DNA from: Planctomycetota bacterium | GTDB taxonomy: Bacteria > Planctomycetota > Phycisphaerae > Phycisphaerales > UBA1924 | Assembly (NCBI GenBank): GCA_014584315.1 | Contig: JACTNA010000023.1 | Span: 1-44,922, forward strand | Direction: 5' to 3' | DNA: 44,922 nt | Shown: in pieces, positions 6,325-15,573 of the stretch | Layout: each line of letters opens with the position of its first letter | How positions within the stretch are numbered: the first letter of the stretch is position 1 | Notes under the pieces: generated by a model | The model's database searches: none | The model's input: only the letters and a program-made list of their open reading frames with translations | Told to the model about the DNA's origin: nothing | Position numbers and translations under genes: made by a program

Positions 6325-9228
6325 TCACTTCGCCTCGTGCCAGTCGCGGCTGACGGCGGAGTCCGCCACGAGGGGCACGTCGAGGGTCATCGCGTGCTCC
6401 ATGCGGTCCACGATCAGCCGCCTGGCCTCCTCGGCACGCTCCTCGGGGGCCTCGAAGACGAGTTCGTCGTGGATCTGGAGGAGCATGCGCACGCCCTCGA
6501 TCTCGGGTGGTCGGCCTGCGCGGTGGTGCGAGGCGTGCGGGCTGAGGCGCCGGTGCAGGTCCACCATGGCGATCTTGATGAGGTCCGCCGCGGACCCCTG
6601 CACGACGCTGTTGATGGCCGTGCGCTCGGCGAGGGCGCGCCGCTGGGGGTTGGTTGATTCGATGTCGGGGATGGGTCGGCGGCGTTTCATCATGGTCTCG
6701 ACGTAGCCGCGGCGGGTGGCCTGCTCGACGCACTCCTGGAGGAAGGTGGTGATGCCGGCGAAGCGGCGCTTGTAGCCGTCGATGATCTCGGTCGCCTCTG
6801 CGTTGGAGACGCCGAGCCGCCGCGCCAGGCCGTAGGGCGTGATGCCGTAGACGATCCCGAAGTTGACCATCTTCGCGCCGTTGCGCTGCTCGCGGGTCAC
6901 CTGCTCGACGGGCACGCCGTGGATCTGGGCCGCGACCGCCGCGTGGATGTCCTGCCCCTCGCGGAAGGCGCGGATGAGCGCGGGGTCGCGCGACAGGTGC
7001 GCCAGCAGCCGGAGTTCGATCTGCGAGTAGTCGGCGGTGATGAGGACGCGTCCGGGCGGCGCGACGAACGCCTTGCGGATCGCGCGCCCGATGTCGGTGC
7101 GGATGGGGATGTTCTGGAGGTTGGGGTCGCTGGAACTGAGCCGTCCGGTGGCCGCGACGGTCTGGTTGAAACTGGCGTGGATGCGTTTCGTGTCGGGGTT
7201 GATCTCGTCGCGCAGGCTGACGAGGTAGGTGTTCACCAGTTTCGTGAGTTGGCGGTAGTCCAGCACGAGTCGGGGGATGGGGGACTCGACGCCGGGGTCC
7301 TCGGCCAGTTTCTCGAGGACTTCCGCGTCGGTGCTCGGGCCGGTCTTGCCGCGCTTGGTGGGGCGCAGGGCGAGGCCCGGCTCGGGCGCATCGGCGCGGT
7401 TGAAGAGGACGGCGGCGAGTTGCCGGGGCGAGTCGGGATCGAAGGTCCGGCCCAGGGCGGTGAACGCGGCGTCGGCAATCTTCGATTTCAGGTCTGCGAT
7501 CTGAGATTCCAACCTCTGCCGTTGCCGGTCCAGTTCTTCCGGGTCCACGAGGATGCCGTTCCATTCGAGTTCGGCGAGCGCCTCGACGAGCGGCATCTCG
7601 AGCCGGGTGAAGAGCGGCATCAGGCCCATGGCCCGCAGTTTCGGCGCCATCGATCGGGCGAGCTGGAGCGCGACGTCCGCGTCCTCCGCGGCGTAGGGCG
7701 TCGCCTGTTCGAGGGGCACCTTGTCGAACGTGCGTTGCGTCTTACCGGCGCCGATCAACTCCTTGATGGAGATGTTCGTCCGCGCCAGCAGCGCGAGGGC
7801 GAGGGCGTCCATCCCGTGGCTCGAACGCGACGAGTCGATGAGGTAACTCGCCACCATGGAATCGCACGACGCGAAGTCCTCGGCGTCCTCGCCCGCCCTG
7901 GAGAGGCCGCGCAGTTCGACGCCGTGGCGGCGAAGGATCAGCATGTCGTACTTCAGGTTGTGCCCGAGTTTGGGCTTGTCGGGGTCTTCGAGGACGGGGC
8001 GCAGGGCGTCGAGCACGGTGCGCTCGTCGAGGTGGGTCGCCTGCTCGGGCGAGCGCACGGGGACGTACCACCCCGCGCCCGGGGCGACGGCGAAACTCAG
8101 CCCGCAGAGCGCGGCCCGCATGGGGCTGACCGACGTCGTCTCGGTGTCCACCGACACGGCCGGGGCGCGGCGCAGCTCCTCGACCAGCGCGTCGAGGTCC
8201 GCCCGGGTTCGCACGCATCGGTAGTCGCCCTCGGCCCTGGTTCGCGCCGGGGCGTCCGCCGCGTGCGTGAAGAGCGAGTCGGCGAACAGGGCCGGTTCCC
8301 CGCCCTTGGCCGGCTCGTCGGGCCTGCGCGCCCCCGGCCCGGCGAGCAACTCGCGCACTTCGTCCTGGTAGCGGTTGAAGCCGAGTTCCTTGAGGATGGG
8401 CAGCAGGCGTTCCAGGCGCAGGCGGCGCACCTCCGCCGCGTCCAGGTCCAGCACGGCCGGCGCATCGTGTCGCAGGGTCACCAGTTGTCTCGACAGGGGC
8501 AGCCTCGGGGCGGCCTCGCGGAGTTTCTCGCCTCGCTTGCCCTTCACTTCGCCGGCGCGGGCCAGCAGGGCGTCGAGCGAGCCGTACTCGGCGATGAGTT
8601 GGGCCGCGGTCTTCGGCCCGACACCGTCGACGCCGGGCACGTTGTCCACGGTGTCGCCCATGAGCGCGAGCATGTCCACGACCTGTCCGGGCGAGAGGCC
8701 GGTCTCGGCGCGGAGCGTCGCTTCGTCGATGATGGCGTCGTGGTGCACGTCGTACATCTCGACCGCGCCGTCGCGGAGCAGTTGCTTCAGGTCCTTGTCC
8801 TTGCTGACGATGCGGACGCGCACGTCGGGGCGCTCGGCCCGCAGGCGGTCCACAATGGTCGCGATCACGTCGTCGGCCTCGAACCCCTCCGCGCCGACGA
8901 TCGGGACGCCGATCTCGCGCAGGATGGCGAGACATCGCTCGACCTGGCGAGGGAGGTCCTCGGGTGGGGGGGGGCGCGTCGCCTTGTAGTCCGGGTAGAG
9001 GCCGCTGCGGAAGGTGCCGCGGTCGCCGGAGACGTCGAGGGCGACGGCGACGTAGTCCGGGGTTCCGCCGACCGCGCCCTCTCCGCGGAGGAGTTTGAGG
9101 AGCATCCCGACGAAGCCGAAGGTGAGGTTGGTCGGCTCGCCCGTGACGGGGCTGCTCATGGGCGTTCGGATCGCGTGGTACGCGCGGAAGAACTGGGCGT
9201 ACCCGTCGATCACGTAGAGGGTCTTCAT
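6325..9228 (-). CDS. polA: DNA polymerase I
   Basis: 967 aa, three domains. Residues 1-290 are the 5'-3' flap nuclease (acidic clusters such as GFEADDVIA and MGDTVDNVPGVDGVGPKTA). Residues 335-530 are the 3'-5' proofreading domain and look active: DTET (Asp361, Glu363), Asp428 in HNLKYD, and Tyr512/Asp516 in YAAED. Residues 560-967 are the polymerase with DYSQIE (Asp733), the O-helix region RNGAKMVNFGIVYG and HDE (Asp921). The O helix has Phe, not Tyr, at the sugar-discriminating position (E. coli Phe762). It replaces RNA primers and fills repair gaps. The ATG is preceded by TACCAT (9235-9240) 6 nt upstream and no ribosome site, a leaderless pattern. htrA ends 20 nt upstream. Confidence 0.97.
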   Translation of the reverse strand: MKTLYVIDGYAQFFRAYHAIRTPMSSPVTGEPTNLTFGFVGMLLKLLRGEGAVGGTPDYVAVALDVSGDRGTFRSGLYPDYKATRPPPPEDLPRQVERCLAILREIGVPIVGAEGFEADDVIATIVDRLRAERPDVRVRIVSKDKDLKQLLRDGAVEMYDVHHDAIIDEATLRAETGLSPGQVVDMLALMGDTVDNVPGVDGVGPKTAAQLIAEYGSLDALLARAGEVKGKRGEKLREAAPRLPLSRQLVTLRHDAPAVLDLDAAEVRRLRLERLLPILKELGFNRYQDEVRELLAGPGARRPDEPAKGGEPALFADSLFTHAADAPARTRAEGDYRCVRTRADLDALVEELRRAPAVSVDTETTSVSPMRAALCGLSFAVAPGAGWYVPVRSPEQATHLDERTVLDALRPVLEDPDKPKLGHNLKYDMLILRRHGVELRGLSRAGEDAEDFASCDSMVASYLIDSSRSSHGMDALALALLARTNISIKELIGAGKTQRTFDKVPLEQATPYAAEDADVALQLARSMAPKLRAMGLMPLFTRLEMPLVEALAELEWNGILVDPEELDRQRQRLESQIADLKSKIADAAFTALGRTFDPDSPRQLAAVLFNRADAPEPGLALRPTKRGKTGPSTDAEVLEKLAEDPGVESPIPRLVLDYRQLTKLVNTYLVSLRDEINPDTKRIHASFNQTVAATGRLSSSDPNLQNIPIRTDIGRAIRKAFVAPPGRVLITADYSQIELRLLAHLSRDPALIRAFREGQDIHAAVAAQIHGVPVEQVTREQRNGAKMVNFGIVYGITPYGLARRLGVSNAEATEIIDGYKRRFAGITTFLQECVEQATRRGYVETMMKRRRPIPDIESTNPQRRALAERTAINSVVQGSAADLIKIAMVDLHRRLSPHASHHRAGRPPEIEGVRMLLQIHDELVFEAPEERAEEARRLIVDRMEHAMTLDVPLVADSAVSRDWHEAK

Positions 9229-9248
9229 CGCCGGATGGTACGGCGCGG

Positions 9249-10613
9249 CTACCAGCGGAGGACGCCCTCGCCGCGGAGCCCGCCGCGCACGATGGCGATG
9301 GGGAGGCGGCGGTCGCGGGCGCGGTCGATGGCCCGGCGCAACTCATCGACGTCCTTGACCGTGCGCCCGCCGACGGCGACGATCACGTCGCCCGCCTCGA
9401 GGCCGACCTGCGCCGCGGGTCCGGCGCGATCGACGCGCAGCACGAGCAGGCCTTCGGTCGGCGCGTTGCCCGAGCCTCGGAGGTCGGGGCGCATGGGGGC
9501 GGCCGCGAACCCGACGGCGTCGAGCCACGCGCCGCCGAGCGCGGCGGTTCGGTCCACGATGGTCGCCCGGATGCGCTCCCGCCGCCCGTCGCGGACGATG
9601 TCCATCTCGACTTCGCTTCCCGGTGGCGTGAACTGCACGGCGCGCACCAGTTGGTCCTCGCTGGCGACGGCGCGTCCGCGGTACCGCGTGATGACGTCGC
9701 CGGTGCGGAGCCCGGCGCGATCGGCGGGGCTTGCGGGGACGACGCGCGTGACGGCGACGCCGACGGCCCCCGCGCTCGCGGCTTCCTGCTCGGTGAGGGC
9801 GCGCATCTCGACGCCGAGCCAGCCGAAGTCGGCGCGGCCGCCGCGGACGATGTTGTCGGCGACGGCCCGCGCGAGTTCGGACGGGATGGCGAACCCGAGG
9901 CCGATCGAGCCTCCCATGCGCGTGGAGAAGATGGCGGTGTTGATGCCGATGACCTCGCCGTCGGCGTTGATGAGCGGCCCGCCCGAGTTGCCGGGGTTGA
10001 TGGCGGCGTCGGTCTGGATGTACTCCTCGGCCTCCTTGAACTCGTCGGAGCCGATGCCCAGGCCCCGCCCCTTGGCGCTCACGATGCCGGCCGTCACCGT
10101 GCGCGCGAAGCCGAACGGGCTGCCGACGGCGAGCACCCACTCGCCGACGCGCACGCGGTCGGAATCGCCCCACGTGGCGGCCTTCAGGCCGTCGGCGCGC
10201 ACGCGGAGCACGGCGAGGTCGCGCAGTTCGTCGGTGCCGACCGCGGTGGCCTCGAGCTCGCGTCCGTCGTGCAGGCGGACGATGAGTTGCGTTGCGCCCT
10301 GCACGACGTGGTTGTTGGTGAGGATGAGGCCGTCGTCGCTCACGATGACGCCGGAGCCGAGGCCGGAGCGTCGGAAGGTGCGGTTCTGCGGGCGGCCGAA
10401 GAAGTCTCGCGCGACGAGTTGGCGCTCTTCGACCGAGGTGATGTGGACGACCGATTCCTCGACACGGGCCACTGCGCTCTCGAACACGCGCGACAGGCCA
10501 CGGGCGTAGTCGTAGTCGGCCGCGGAGGGTGGGTCGCGCTCCGGCTGCCCGAGCGCGGGGAGCGCCACGACCACGACCGCTGCCCACAACGCCAGTCGAC
10601 GCCACCCTGCCAT
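9249..10613 (-). CDS. HtrA/DegP-like secreted serine protease with two PDZ domains
   Basis: 454 aa. The N-terminal hydrophobic segment (WAAVVVVALPALGQ) is a signal peptide, so it acts in the periplasm. The trypsin-like S1C domain has the triad His102 (TNNHVVQG), Asp132 (LRDLAVLRV) and Ser210 (NPGNSGGP). PDZ1 lies at about 265-345 and PDZ2 at about 370-450. Such proteases degrade or refold misfolded envelope proteins. The ATG at 10613 has GGGAGGA 9 nt upstream, inside the end of queD; the genes are 2 nt apart, so they are co-transcribed. Which of DegP, DegQ or DegS it corresponds to cannot be told from sequence. Confidence 0.93.
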   Translation of the reverse strand: MAGWRRLALWAAVVVVALPALGQPERDPPSAADYDYARGLSRVFESAVARVEESVVHITSVEERQLVARDFFGRPQNRTFRRSGLGSGVIVSDDGLILTNNHVVQGATQLIVRLHDGRELEATAVGTDELRDLAVLRVRADGLKAATWGDSDRVRVGEWVLAVGSPFGFARTVTAGIVSAKGRGLGIGSDEFKEAEEYIQTDAAINPGNSGGPLINADGEVIGINTAIFSTRMGGSIGLGFAIPSELARAVADNIVRGGRADFGWLGVEMRALTEQEAASAGAVGVAVTRVVPASPADRAGLRTGDVITRYRGRAVASEDQLVRAVQFTPPGSEVEMDIVRDGRRERIRATIVDRTAALGGAWLDAVGFAAAPMRPDLRGSGNAPTEGLLVLRVDRAGPAAQVGLEAGDVIVAVGGRTVKDVDELRRAIDRARDRRLPIAIVRGGLRGEGVLRW

Positions 10614-10615
10614 GC

Positions 10616-11095
10616 TCACGATCCTCCCGGCTCGATGCCGTACTCCGCCCATGATGACGATGTCTCCCACACGCGGACCCGTTCGACCACCAGGTCCCGG
10701 GGCAGCGCGTACCTGTGCCCTTCGGCGTCGGCGTAGGCACTCCCCGCCTCGACCTGCGCTCTCAGGTGTTCGTAGATGCGCCGCGCGATCGCCTCCGTCG
10801 TGGGGTCCTCGCGCTCGAAGGCGACGATCCGGCCGCCGGCGGCGTCGCGCAGGCCGGGCAGGGCGGGGTCGTCGCTGTTGACGAGCAGGGCATGGTCGAG
10901 GGCGTCGAGGTAGTCCTCCAGCGCGAGCCGCAGGGCCTTGAAGTCGCAGACCATGTCGCGTTCGTCCAGCCGCCGGCGCGCCACCACGACCTCGATGCGC
11001 CGCGTGTGCCCGTGGGGGTGGCGGCACCGGCCGGGGTGCTTCGAGAGCATGTGCCCGCTCTCGATCTCGAACGACTTGCAGACGCGGTACCACAT
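10616..11095 (-). CDS. queD: 6-carboxytetrahydropterin synthase-like protein QueD
   Basis: 159 aa of the 6-pyruvoyl-tetrahydropterin synthase fold. It converts dihydroneopterin triphosphate to 6-carboxytetrahydropterin, the second step toward preQ0/queuosine. The zinc ligands are His16 (ESGH) and the two His of HGHT. The cysteine of GRC (about residue 24) would be the catalytic Cys. The Glu in a late VERVRVWET segment matches the pterin-anchoring Glu. It is the last of queC-queE-queD, separated from queE by a 159-nt gap filled with short-period repeats. The ATG start sits 4 nt from the repeat and lacks a clear ribosome site. Confidence 0.88.
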   Translation of the reverse strand: MWYRVCKSFEIESGHMLSKHPGRCRHPHGHTRRIEVVVARRRLDERDMVCDFKALRLALEDYLDALDHALLVNSDDPALPGLRDAAGGRIVAFEREDPTTEAIARRIYEHLRAQVEAGSAYADAEGHRYALPRDLVVERVRVWETSSSWAEYGIEPGGS

Positions 11096-11099
11096 GGTG

Positions 11100-11245
11100 A
11101 CAGTGGACAGTGGACAGTGGACAGTGGACAGTGGACAGTGGACATTCGGAACGCGGGATGGATGCAGGGAATGGCGCTGCCGGCTGATTCTACACCGCGG
11201 CCTCCCCTTTCTTCATGTCCACTTTCCACTGTCCACAGTCAACGG
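11100..11245. repeat. Six ACAGTGG heptamers with an inverted partner, between queE and queD
   Basis: Exactly six tandem copies of ACAGTGG occupy 11100-11141. About 70 bp away (11216-11240) the complementary words TCCACT/TGTCCAC appear, forming the second arm of an inverted pair. One arm touches the queD start, and the other lies 10-40 nt after the queE stop. A transcript could fold across the queE-queD gap. Confidence 0.8.
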
Positions 11246-11254
11246 TCGGTGGTC

Positions 11255-11968
11255 TCACGTCCCCCGCGTGTTCCCGAAGAGTTCCACGTGCAGGCGGTGG
11301 CAGTACCTCCAGCCGCGTGCGAGGCACTCGTCGACCGCCCAGCGCACCGAGGCGGGGTCGGGGACGGCGGTGCCTTCGGGCATGAGCATCACGTCGGCGG
11401 GCGCGAGGCCGCGGAGGTGGGCGAGCAGCGCGTCGATCTCCGGCAGGTCCGCGGGCGACGAGACCACGAACTTCACCTGCCGATCCGGGTGCTCGTCGAT
11501 GAGTCGCTGCAGCACTGGCAGGTTCAGCCGGCGCGCCTCGTGCCTCGCCGCCCACTCGCCGCGCGGGTCGCGCGGGTCGCCGACGGGCGTCGAGTTGCGC
11601 AGTTTGGGGCTGAGGCTCATCAGGTCGCACGCCACTTCGCGGTGCACGGTCCCGGCCGTCTCGATGGTGACGTGCAGGCCCGCCTCGCGCAGGGCGTGGG
11701 TCAAGGCGGTGATCTGCGGGAAGATCATCGGCTCGCCGCCGGTGACGACGGCGTGGCGCGTCCCGCCGGCCGACGCCCGGCGCACCACCTCCGCGACGTC
11801 GACCGCCCCCCCCTCGGGCGACCAGCTCGCGTAGGGCGTGTCGCACCAGGCGCAGCGCAGGTTGCAGCCGCTGACGCGCACGAAGTAGGACGGCACGCCG
11901 GTCAACTTCCCCTCGCCCTGGATCGAGAGGAAGGTCTCGGCGATCGGGATCGTCTCAGCGCCGCTCAC
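11255..11968 (-). CDS. queE: 7-carboxy-7-deazaguanine synthase QueE
   Basis: 237 aa, radical SAM enzyme that turns 6-carboxytetrahydropterin into 7-carboxy-7-deazaguanine. The Fe-S cluster motif is CNLRCAWC (Cys35, Cys39, Cys42), the standard CX3CX2[13 protein letters not shown] upstream and TGGEP downstream are family marks. Length is normal for the longer QueE type (about 210-240). The GTG start directly follows the queC stop (TGA GTG), so translation is coupled. It works with QueD before it and QueC after it in the pathway. Confidence 0.94.
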   Translation of the reverse strand: MSGAETIPIAETFLSIQGEGKLTGVPSYFVRVSGCNLRCAWCDTPYASWSPEGGAVDVAEVVRRASAGGTRHAVVTGGEPMIFPQITALTHALREAGLHVTIETAGTVHREVACDLMSLSPKLRNSTPVGDPRDPRGEWAARHEARRLNLPVLQRLIDEHPDRQVKFVVSSPADLPEIDALLAHLRGLAPADVMLMPEGTAVPDPASVRWAVDECLARGWRYCHRLHVELFGNTRGT

Positions 11969-12673
11969 TCACGCGTACTCCGTCGGGTCCGGCACGCCCG
12001 CCGCCTCGAAGCCGCGCCGCCGAAGCACGCACGAATCGCAGCCGCCGCACGCCCGCCCATGCTCGTCGGGGTCGTAGCACGACGTCGTGAGCGAATAGTC
12101 CACGCCGAGGCGGACGCCTTCGCGGATGATCTGCGCCTTGGTCATGGCGATGATGGGCGTGCGCACGATGACGCCGCGCCCCTCGACGCCCGTCTTCGTC
12201 GCCAGGTCCGCGGCGTGCTGGAAGGCGGCGATGAACTCGGGGCGGCAGTCGGGGTAGCCCGAATAGTCCACCGCGTTCACGCCGACGTGCAACTCTCGCG
12301 CCCCCACAGCCTCCGCCAGCCCGACCCCGATCGACAGGAAGACCAGGTTTCGCGCCGGCACGTACGTCACCGGAATCCCCCCCCCGATCTCGGCCTCGCT
12401 CCTTCCCTTGGGGACGGCGAGTTCGTCCGTGAGCGCGCTGCCGCCGGTCGCCCGCAGGTCCGTGCGCACGACCCGGTGCGACGCCGCCCCGAGGCTCGCC
12501 GCCACCCGCTCGGCCGACCCGAGTTCTCCGCGGTGCCGCTGCCCGTAGTCGACGCTCAGGGTGTGGCACGTCAGCCCTTCGGCGCGGGCCATGGCCAGCA
12601 CGGTCGCGCTGTCCAGCCCTCCGGAGAGCAGCACCACCGCCGACCGTCGCTCGTCGTCGTCCGCGTTCGCCAC
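11969..12673 (-). CDS. queC: 7-cyano-7-deazaguanine synthase QueC
   Basis: 234 aa from the GTG at 12673. It converts 7-carboxy-7-deazaguanine to preQ0 with ATP and ammonia. SGGLDSAT near the N-terminus is the PP-loop that binds ATP. The zinc site is built from [17 protein letters not shown] near the C-terminus, with four Cys. The start was chosen because TACAGT (12679-12684) ends 5 nt upstream; a TTG at 12679 would overlap that box. It is first in queC-queE-queD. No queF is in the window, so whether the end product is queuosine or a preQ0-derived compound is open. Confidence 0.93.
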   Translation of the reverse strand: MANADDDERRSAVVLLSGGLDSATVLAMARAEGLTCHTLSVDYGQRHRGELGSAERVAASLGAASHRVVRTDLRATGGSALTDELAVPKGRSEAEIGGGIPVTYVPARNLVFLSIGVGLAEAVGARELHVGVNAVDYSGYPDCRPEFIAAFQHAADLATKTGVEGRGVIVRTPIIAMTKAQIIREGVRLGVDYSLTTSCYDPDEHGRACGGCDSCVLRRRGFEAAGVPDPTEYA

Positions 12674-12700
12674 GTGCAACTGTAGAGGCCCGCCGCGTCC

Positions 12701-14701
12701 TCACGCCGCCGAGCGTCGCCCCTGGCGATCGGCCCACCTGGCGCAGGTCCGCAGCAGTTCGGCGCGGTCGATGGGCTTGCTCACGTAGTCGTCGCATCCG
12801 GCGGCGAGGCAGCGGGCACGGTCCTCGGCCATGGCGTGCGCCGTGAGAGCGATGATGGGCAGGCCGTACCCCACGCGCCGCAACTCACGCGACGCCGCGT
12901 AGCCGTCCATGACGGGCATCTGCATGTCCATGAGCACGGCGTCGAAGGGCCTGCCCTCGTTGACGGCGGCGACGGCGTGCTCGACGGCGGCCCGCCCGTT
13001 GGCGACGGTCTCGACCTCCGCGCCGGCCCGCGTGAGGTGGTGGACGATCAGGCGGCGGTTGTCCTCGCCGTCCTCGGCCAGCAGGACGCGCGCGCGCAGG
13101 CGCAGCCCGTCGGCGTCCGTGGACCGCTCGGCCAACGCGTCCGACACGAACAGCTCGTCCGGCGACGAGATCAGGTCCGACGCCTCCGCATCGCTCACCG
13201 GCAGCGTGAGCGTGAACTCGCTCCCGATGCCCGGCTCGCTGCGCACCTCGATCGAACCGCCCAGCATCTCGACGAGCCGGTTCGAGACCGCCAGCCCCAG
13301 CCCGGTGCCGCCGAAGCGCCGCGACATGGTCTCGTCGGCCTGCATGAACGGCTCGAAGAGCGACGCGATCTTGTCCGGCGCGATGCCGATGCCGGTGTCG
13401 GTCACGCGGAAGCGGACGACGCGGCCCGACTCGGCATCCCCGCCCATCGACACGACGACGCGGACCGAGCCTCGCTCCGTGAACTTGACGGCGTTGCCGA
13501 CGAGGTTGAGAAGGGTCTGCTTGAGCCGTCGCGCGTCGGTGCGGATGCGCCGTGGGGCAGGCCCGCCCATCGACCACTCGAGGTCCAGCCCCTTCTCGAC
13601 GGCGCGCACGCGCAGCAGCGAGCAGACTTCCTCGACGATCCGCACCGGCTCGCAGTCGCCCGGCTCGACCTCGAGGCGACCCGCCTCGATCTTCGACAGG
13701 TCGAGGATGTCGTTGATGACCGCGAGCAGGTGCCGCCCGTTGCGGCGGATGACGCGGACGGCCTCGGCCCGCCCCGCACCGTCCACCGAGGGGTCGTCGA
13801 GCAGGTCGGCGTAGCCGAGGATGGCGGTCATCGGCGTGCGGATCTCGTGGCTCATGTTCGCCAGGAACGCCCCCCGCGCCTCGGCCGCCGCCGCCGCCTC
13901 GTCGCGCGCCCGCACGAGTTCGCTCTGCATCCTCATTCGCTCGGCCAGTTCGTCGCGCGTCCGCGTCACCATCACGGCGGACGCGAGCAGGACGCCGCAC
14001 AGCCCGGCGACGTACCCGATCACGCGCCACCGCGCCGCGCTGATGCGCGCGATCCACTCTTCGGCGGGGAAGTCCACGCCCAGCACGGCCTCGACGCCGC
14101 CCTCTTCGTCGTACATGGGATGGAACGCGCTCACCCACGTCCCCCACCGGTCCTCGACGATCTCGTCGTCGAAGCACGGCACGCCCGCGAACGCTCGCTC
14201 CAGCGCGGGGTAGGACTCCTCGTATACCTCGCCGATCGCGGTGCGCGACTCGCGCTCGCCGACGTAGCGCCCGTCGGCGTCGTAGTCCGTCTCCGAGTCC
14301 ACGACGAGCACGATGGTCCCGTCGTCGAGGCGTCGGAAGGTGTAGACGTCGGCGATCCTGGGGTTCACCGCGAGCCATCGGATCTGGGCCTCGATGAGGC
14401 GCAGGTACGTCGGGTCGCTCGGTGGCGTGTCGAGGCGGATGTCCGTGTGCCCGAGGCGCGTCATTTCCATGGCGAAGGTCGGCGCGAACCCCTGCACCAT
14501 GGACTCGAGTCGGCGACGCTCCTCGCGCCCCGCCCACTCCGTGAACGACCACCCGAACGCCGCCACGGAGCCGATCAGCAGCCACGCCGACGCCGGCACC
14601 CGCCCGCGCCCCGGATGCCGGCGCAGCCACCACGAGAGCGCACCGACGGCCGCGGCACACGCGCCGACGAACACGGCGTAATCAAGCCCGATCCAGACCA
14701 T
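12701..14701 (-). CDS. Membrane-bound hybrid histidine kinase with C-terminal receiver
   Basis: 666 aa. Two N-terminal membrane segments (about 5-25 and 39-55), then an extracytoplasmic sensor of about 165 residues, then a third membrane segment (226-246). The sensor has the strand-rich look of a Cache/PAS-like fold (CFDDEIVEDRWGTWVSAFHPMYDEEGGVEAVLGVD). A short coiled coil leads to the HisKA domain with His285 in MSHEIRTP. The ATPase domain shows NLVGNAVKFT, DTGIGI and GGTGLGL. A receiver follows with phospho-acceptor Asp592 in LMDMQMPVMDG and Lys in SKPI. The ATG has CGGAG 8 nt upstream. No partner regulator is adjacent, so the phosphorelay target is unknown. Confidence 0.92.
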   Translation of the reverse strand: MVWIGLDYAVFVGACAAAVGALSWWLRRHPGRGRVPASAWLLIGSVAAFGWSFTEWAGREERRRLESMVQGFAPTFAMEMTRLGHTDIRLDTPPSDPTYLRLIEAQIRWLAVNPRIADVYTFRRLDDGTIVLVVDSETDYDADGRYVGERESRTAIGEVYEESYPALERAFAGVPCFDDEIVEDRWGTWVSAFHPMYDEEGGVEAVLGVDFPAEEWIARISAARWRVIGYVAGLCGVLLASAVMVTRTRDELAERMRMQSELVRARDEAAAAAEARGAFLANMSHEIRTPMTAILGYADLLDDPSVDGAGRAEAVRVIRRNGRHLLAVINDILDLSKIEAGRLEVEPGDCEPVRIVEEVCSLLRVRAVEKGLDLEWSMGGPAPRRIRTDARRLKQTLLNLVGNAVKFTERGSVRVVVSMGGDAESGRVVRFRVTDTGIGIAPDKIASLFEPFMQADETMSRRFGGTGLGLAVSNRLVEMLGGSIEVRSEPGIGSEFTLTLPVSDAEASDLISSPDELFVSDALAERSTDADGLRLRARVLLAEDGEDNRRLIVHHLTRAGAEVETVANGRAAVEHAVAAVNEGRPFDAVLMDMQMPVMDGYAASRELRRVGYGLPIIALTAHAMAEDRARCLAAGCDDYVSKPIDRAELLRTCARWADRQGRRSAA

Positions 14702-14832
14702 GGATCGCTCCGGGAGCGCCCGGACGCCCCGTATCAGGATCGGCCTGACGGCGACACGCCTTGGGCAAATGTCCGGGAACACGCCGTGCGCGAGGCGGAC
14801 CGGCTCGCCGATCGGCGATAACCCGACCGGAC

Positions 14833-15567
14833 CTACCCCCCGACCTTCCGGAGACACGCCGACCGGAATCGCCGCCCCTCCGCCCTGAACTTGCGTTCGA
14901 AGTTGGTGCCGACCAGTTCCCCCTCGGCTACCCACTCCGGCGGCTCGAACGGGGCGCGCTCGAAGGGGCCGCCCCCCCCTTCGGGCGGCGCGCCCAGCAG
15001 CGACCACCCCTCGGGGCCGGTCCAGCGCGAGAAGCGCTCCTCGTACCACGCCCACAGGGCGTCGTGGTCGGTCACCACGCGCAACTCGCCCCCCGGCTCC
15101 AGCGTTCGCCACACGTCGGCCAGGAACCGGTCCTGCACGACACGCTTCTTCCAGTGCTTGCGCTTGGGCCACGGGTCGGAGAAGTACAGGTGCACGACTC
15201 GGACGATGCCCGCGGGCACGCGCCAGCGCAGGAACTCCGTCGCGTCCGCGTGGAGCAGGCGCACGTTGGTCGGGCCGCCGGTCGCCTCGCGGCGCCGACG
15301 CACGCGGTCGGCGGCGTAGGCGTAGAACTCGCCCGCCCACTCGACGCCGAGGTAGTTCGTGGCCGGATCGCGTTCGGCCTGCGCGAGCAGGAACGTCCCC
15401 TTGCCCGAGCCGATCTCGATCTCCAGCGGGCGTTCGGGGCGCTCGAACCATGCGCGGGGATCGATGCGACCCGCCTCCGTGTCCGTGGCGATCCGGTCGG
15501 GCAGCGCGGGCAACTCCTCGCCCGAGACCCCCACCACGCCCGGCGCACAATCGAACCTGCGTGCCAT
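14833..15567 (-). CDS. trmB: tRNA (guanine-N7-)-methyltransferase TrmB
   Basis: 244 aa. It methylates G46 in the variable loop of tRNA with SAM. The SAM site IEIGSGKGTFLL and the catalytic region LYFSDPWPKRKHWKKRVVQ (about residues 134-152) are diagnostic. The C-terminus has the usual TNFERKF segment (family T.fE.k). It has a slightly longer N-terminus and a Gly/Pro-rich insertion (PPEGGGGPFE) before the last helix. It starts 6 nt after the DUF1080 lipoprotein stop, so the two share a transcript. Confidence 0.94.
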   Translation of the reverse strand: MARRFDCAPGVVGVSGEELPALPDRIATDTEAGRIDPRAWFERPERPLEIEIGSGKGTFLLAQAERDPATNYLGVEWAGEFYAYAADRVRRRREATGGPTNVRLLHADATEFLRWRVPAGIVRVVHLYFSDPWPKRKHWKKRVVQDRFLADVWRTLEPGGELRVVTDHDALWAWYEERFSRWTGPEGWSLLGAPPEGGGGPFERAPFEPPEWVAEGELVGTNFERKFRAEGRRFRSACLRKVGG

Positions 15568-15573
15568 GCCGGC

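Noticed and set aside
6919..10509. Plus-strand open frame of 1196 codons
   Set aside because: It is antisense to polA and htrA, whose motifs are unmistakable. High GC leaves few stop codons in the complementary frame; the translation is His/Gly/Arg/Val-rich with no family motif.
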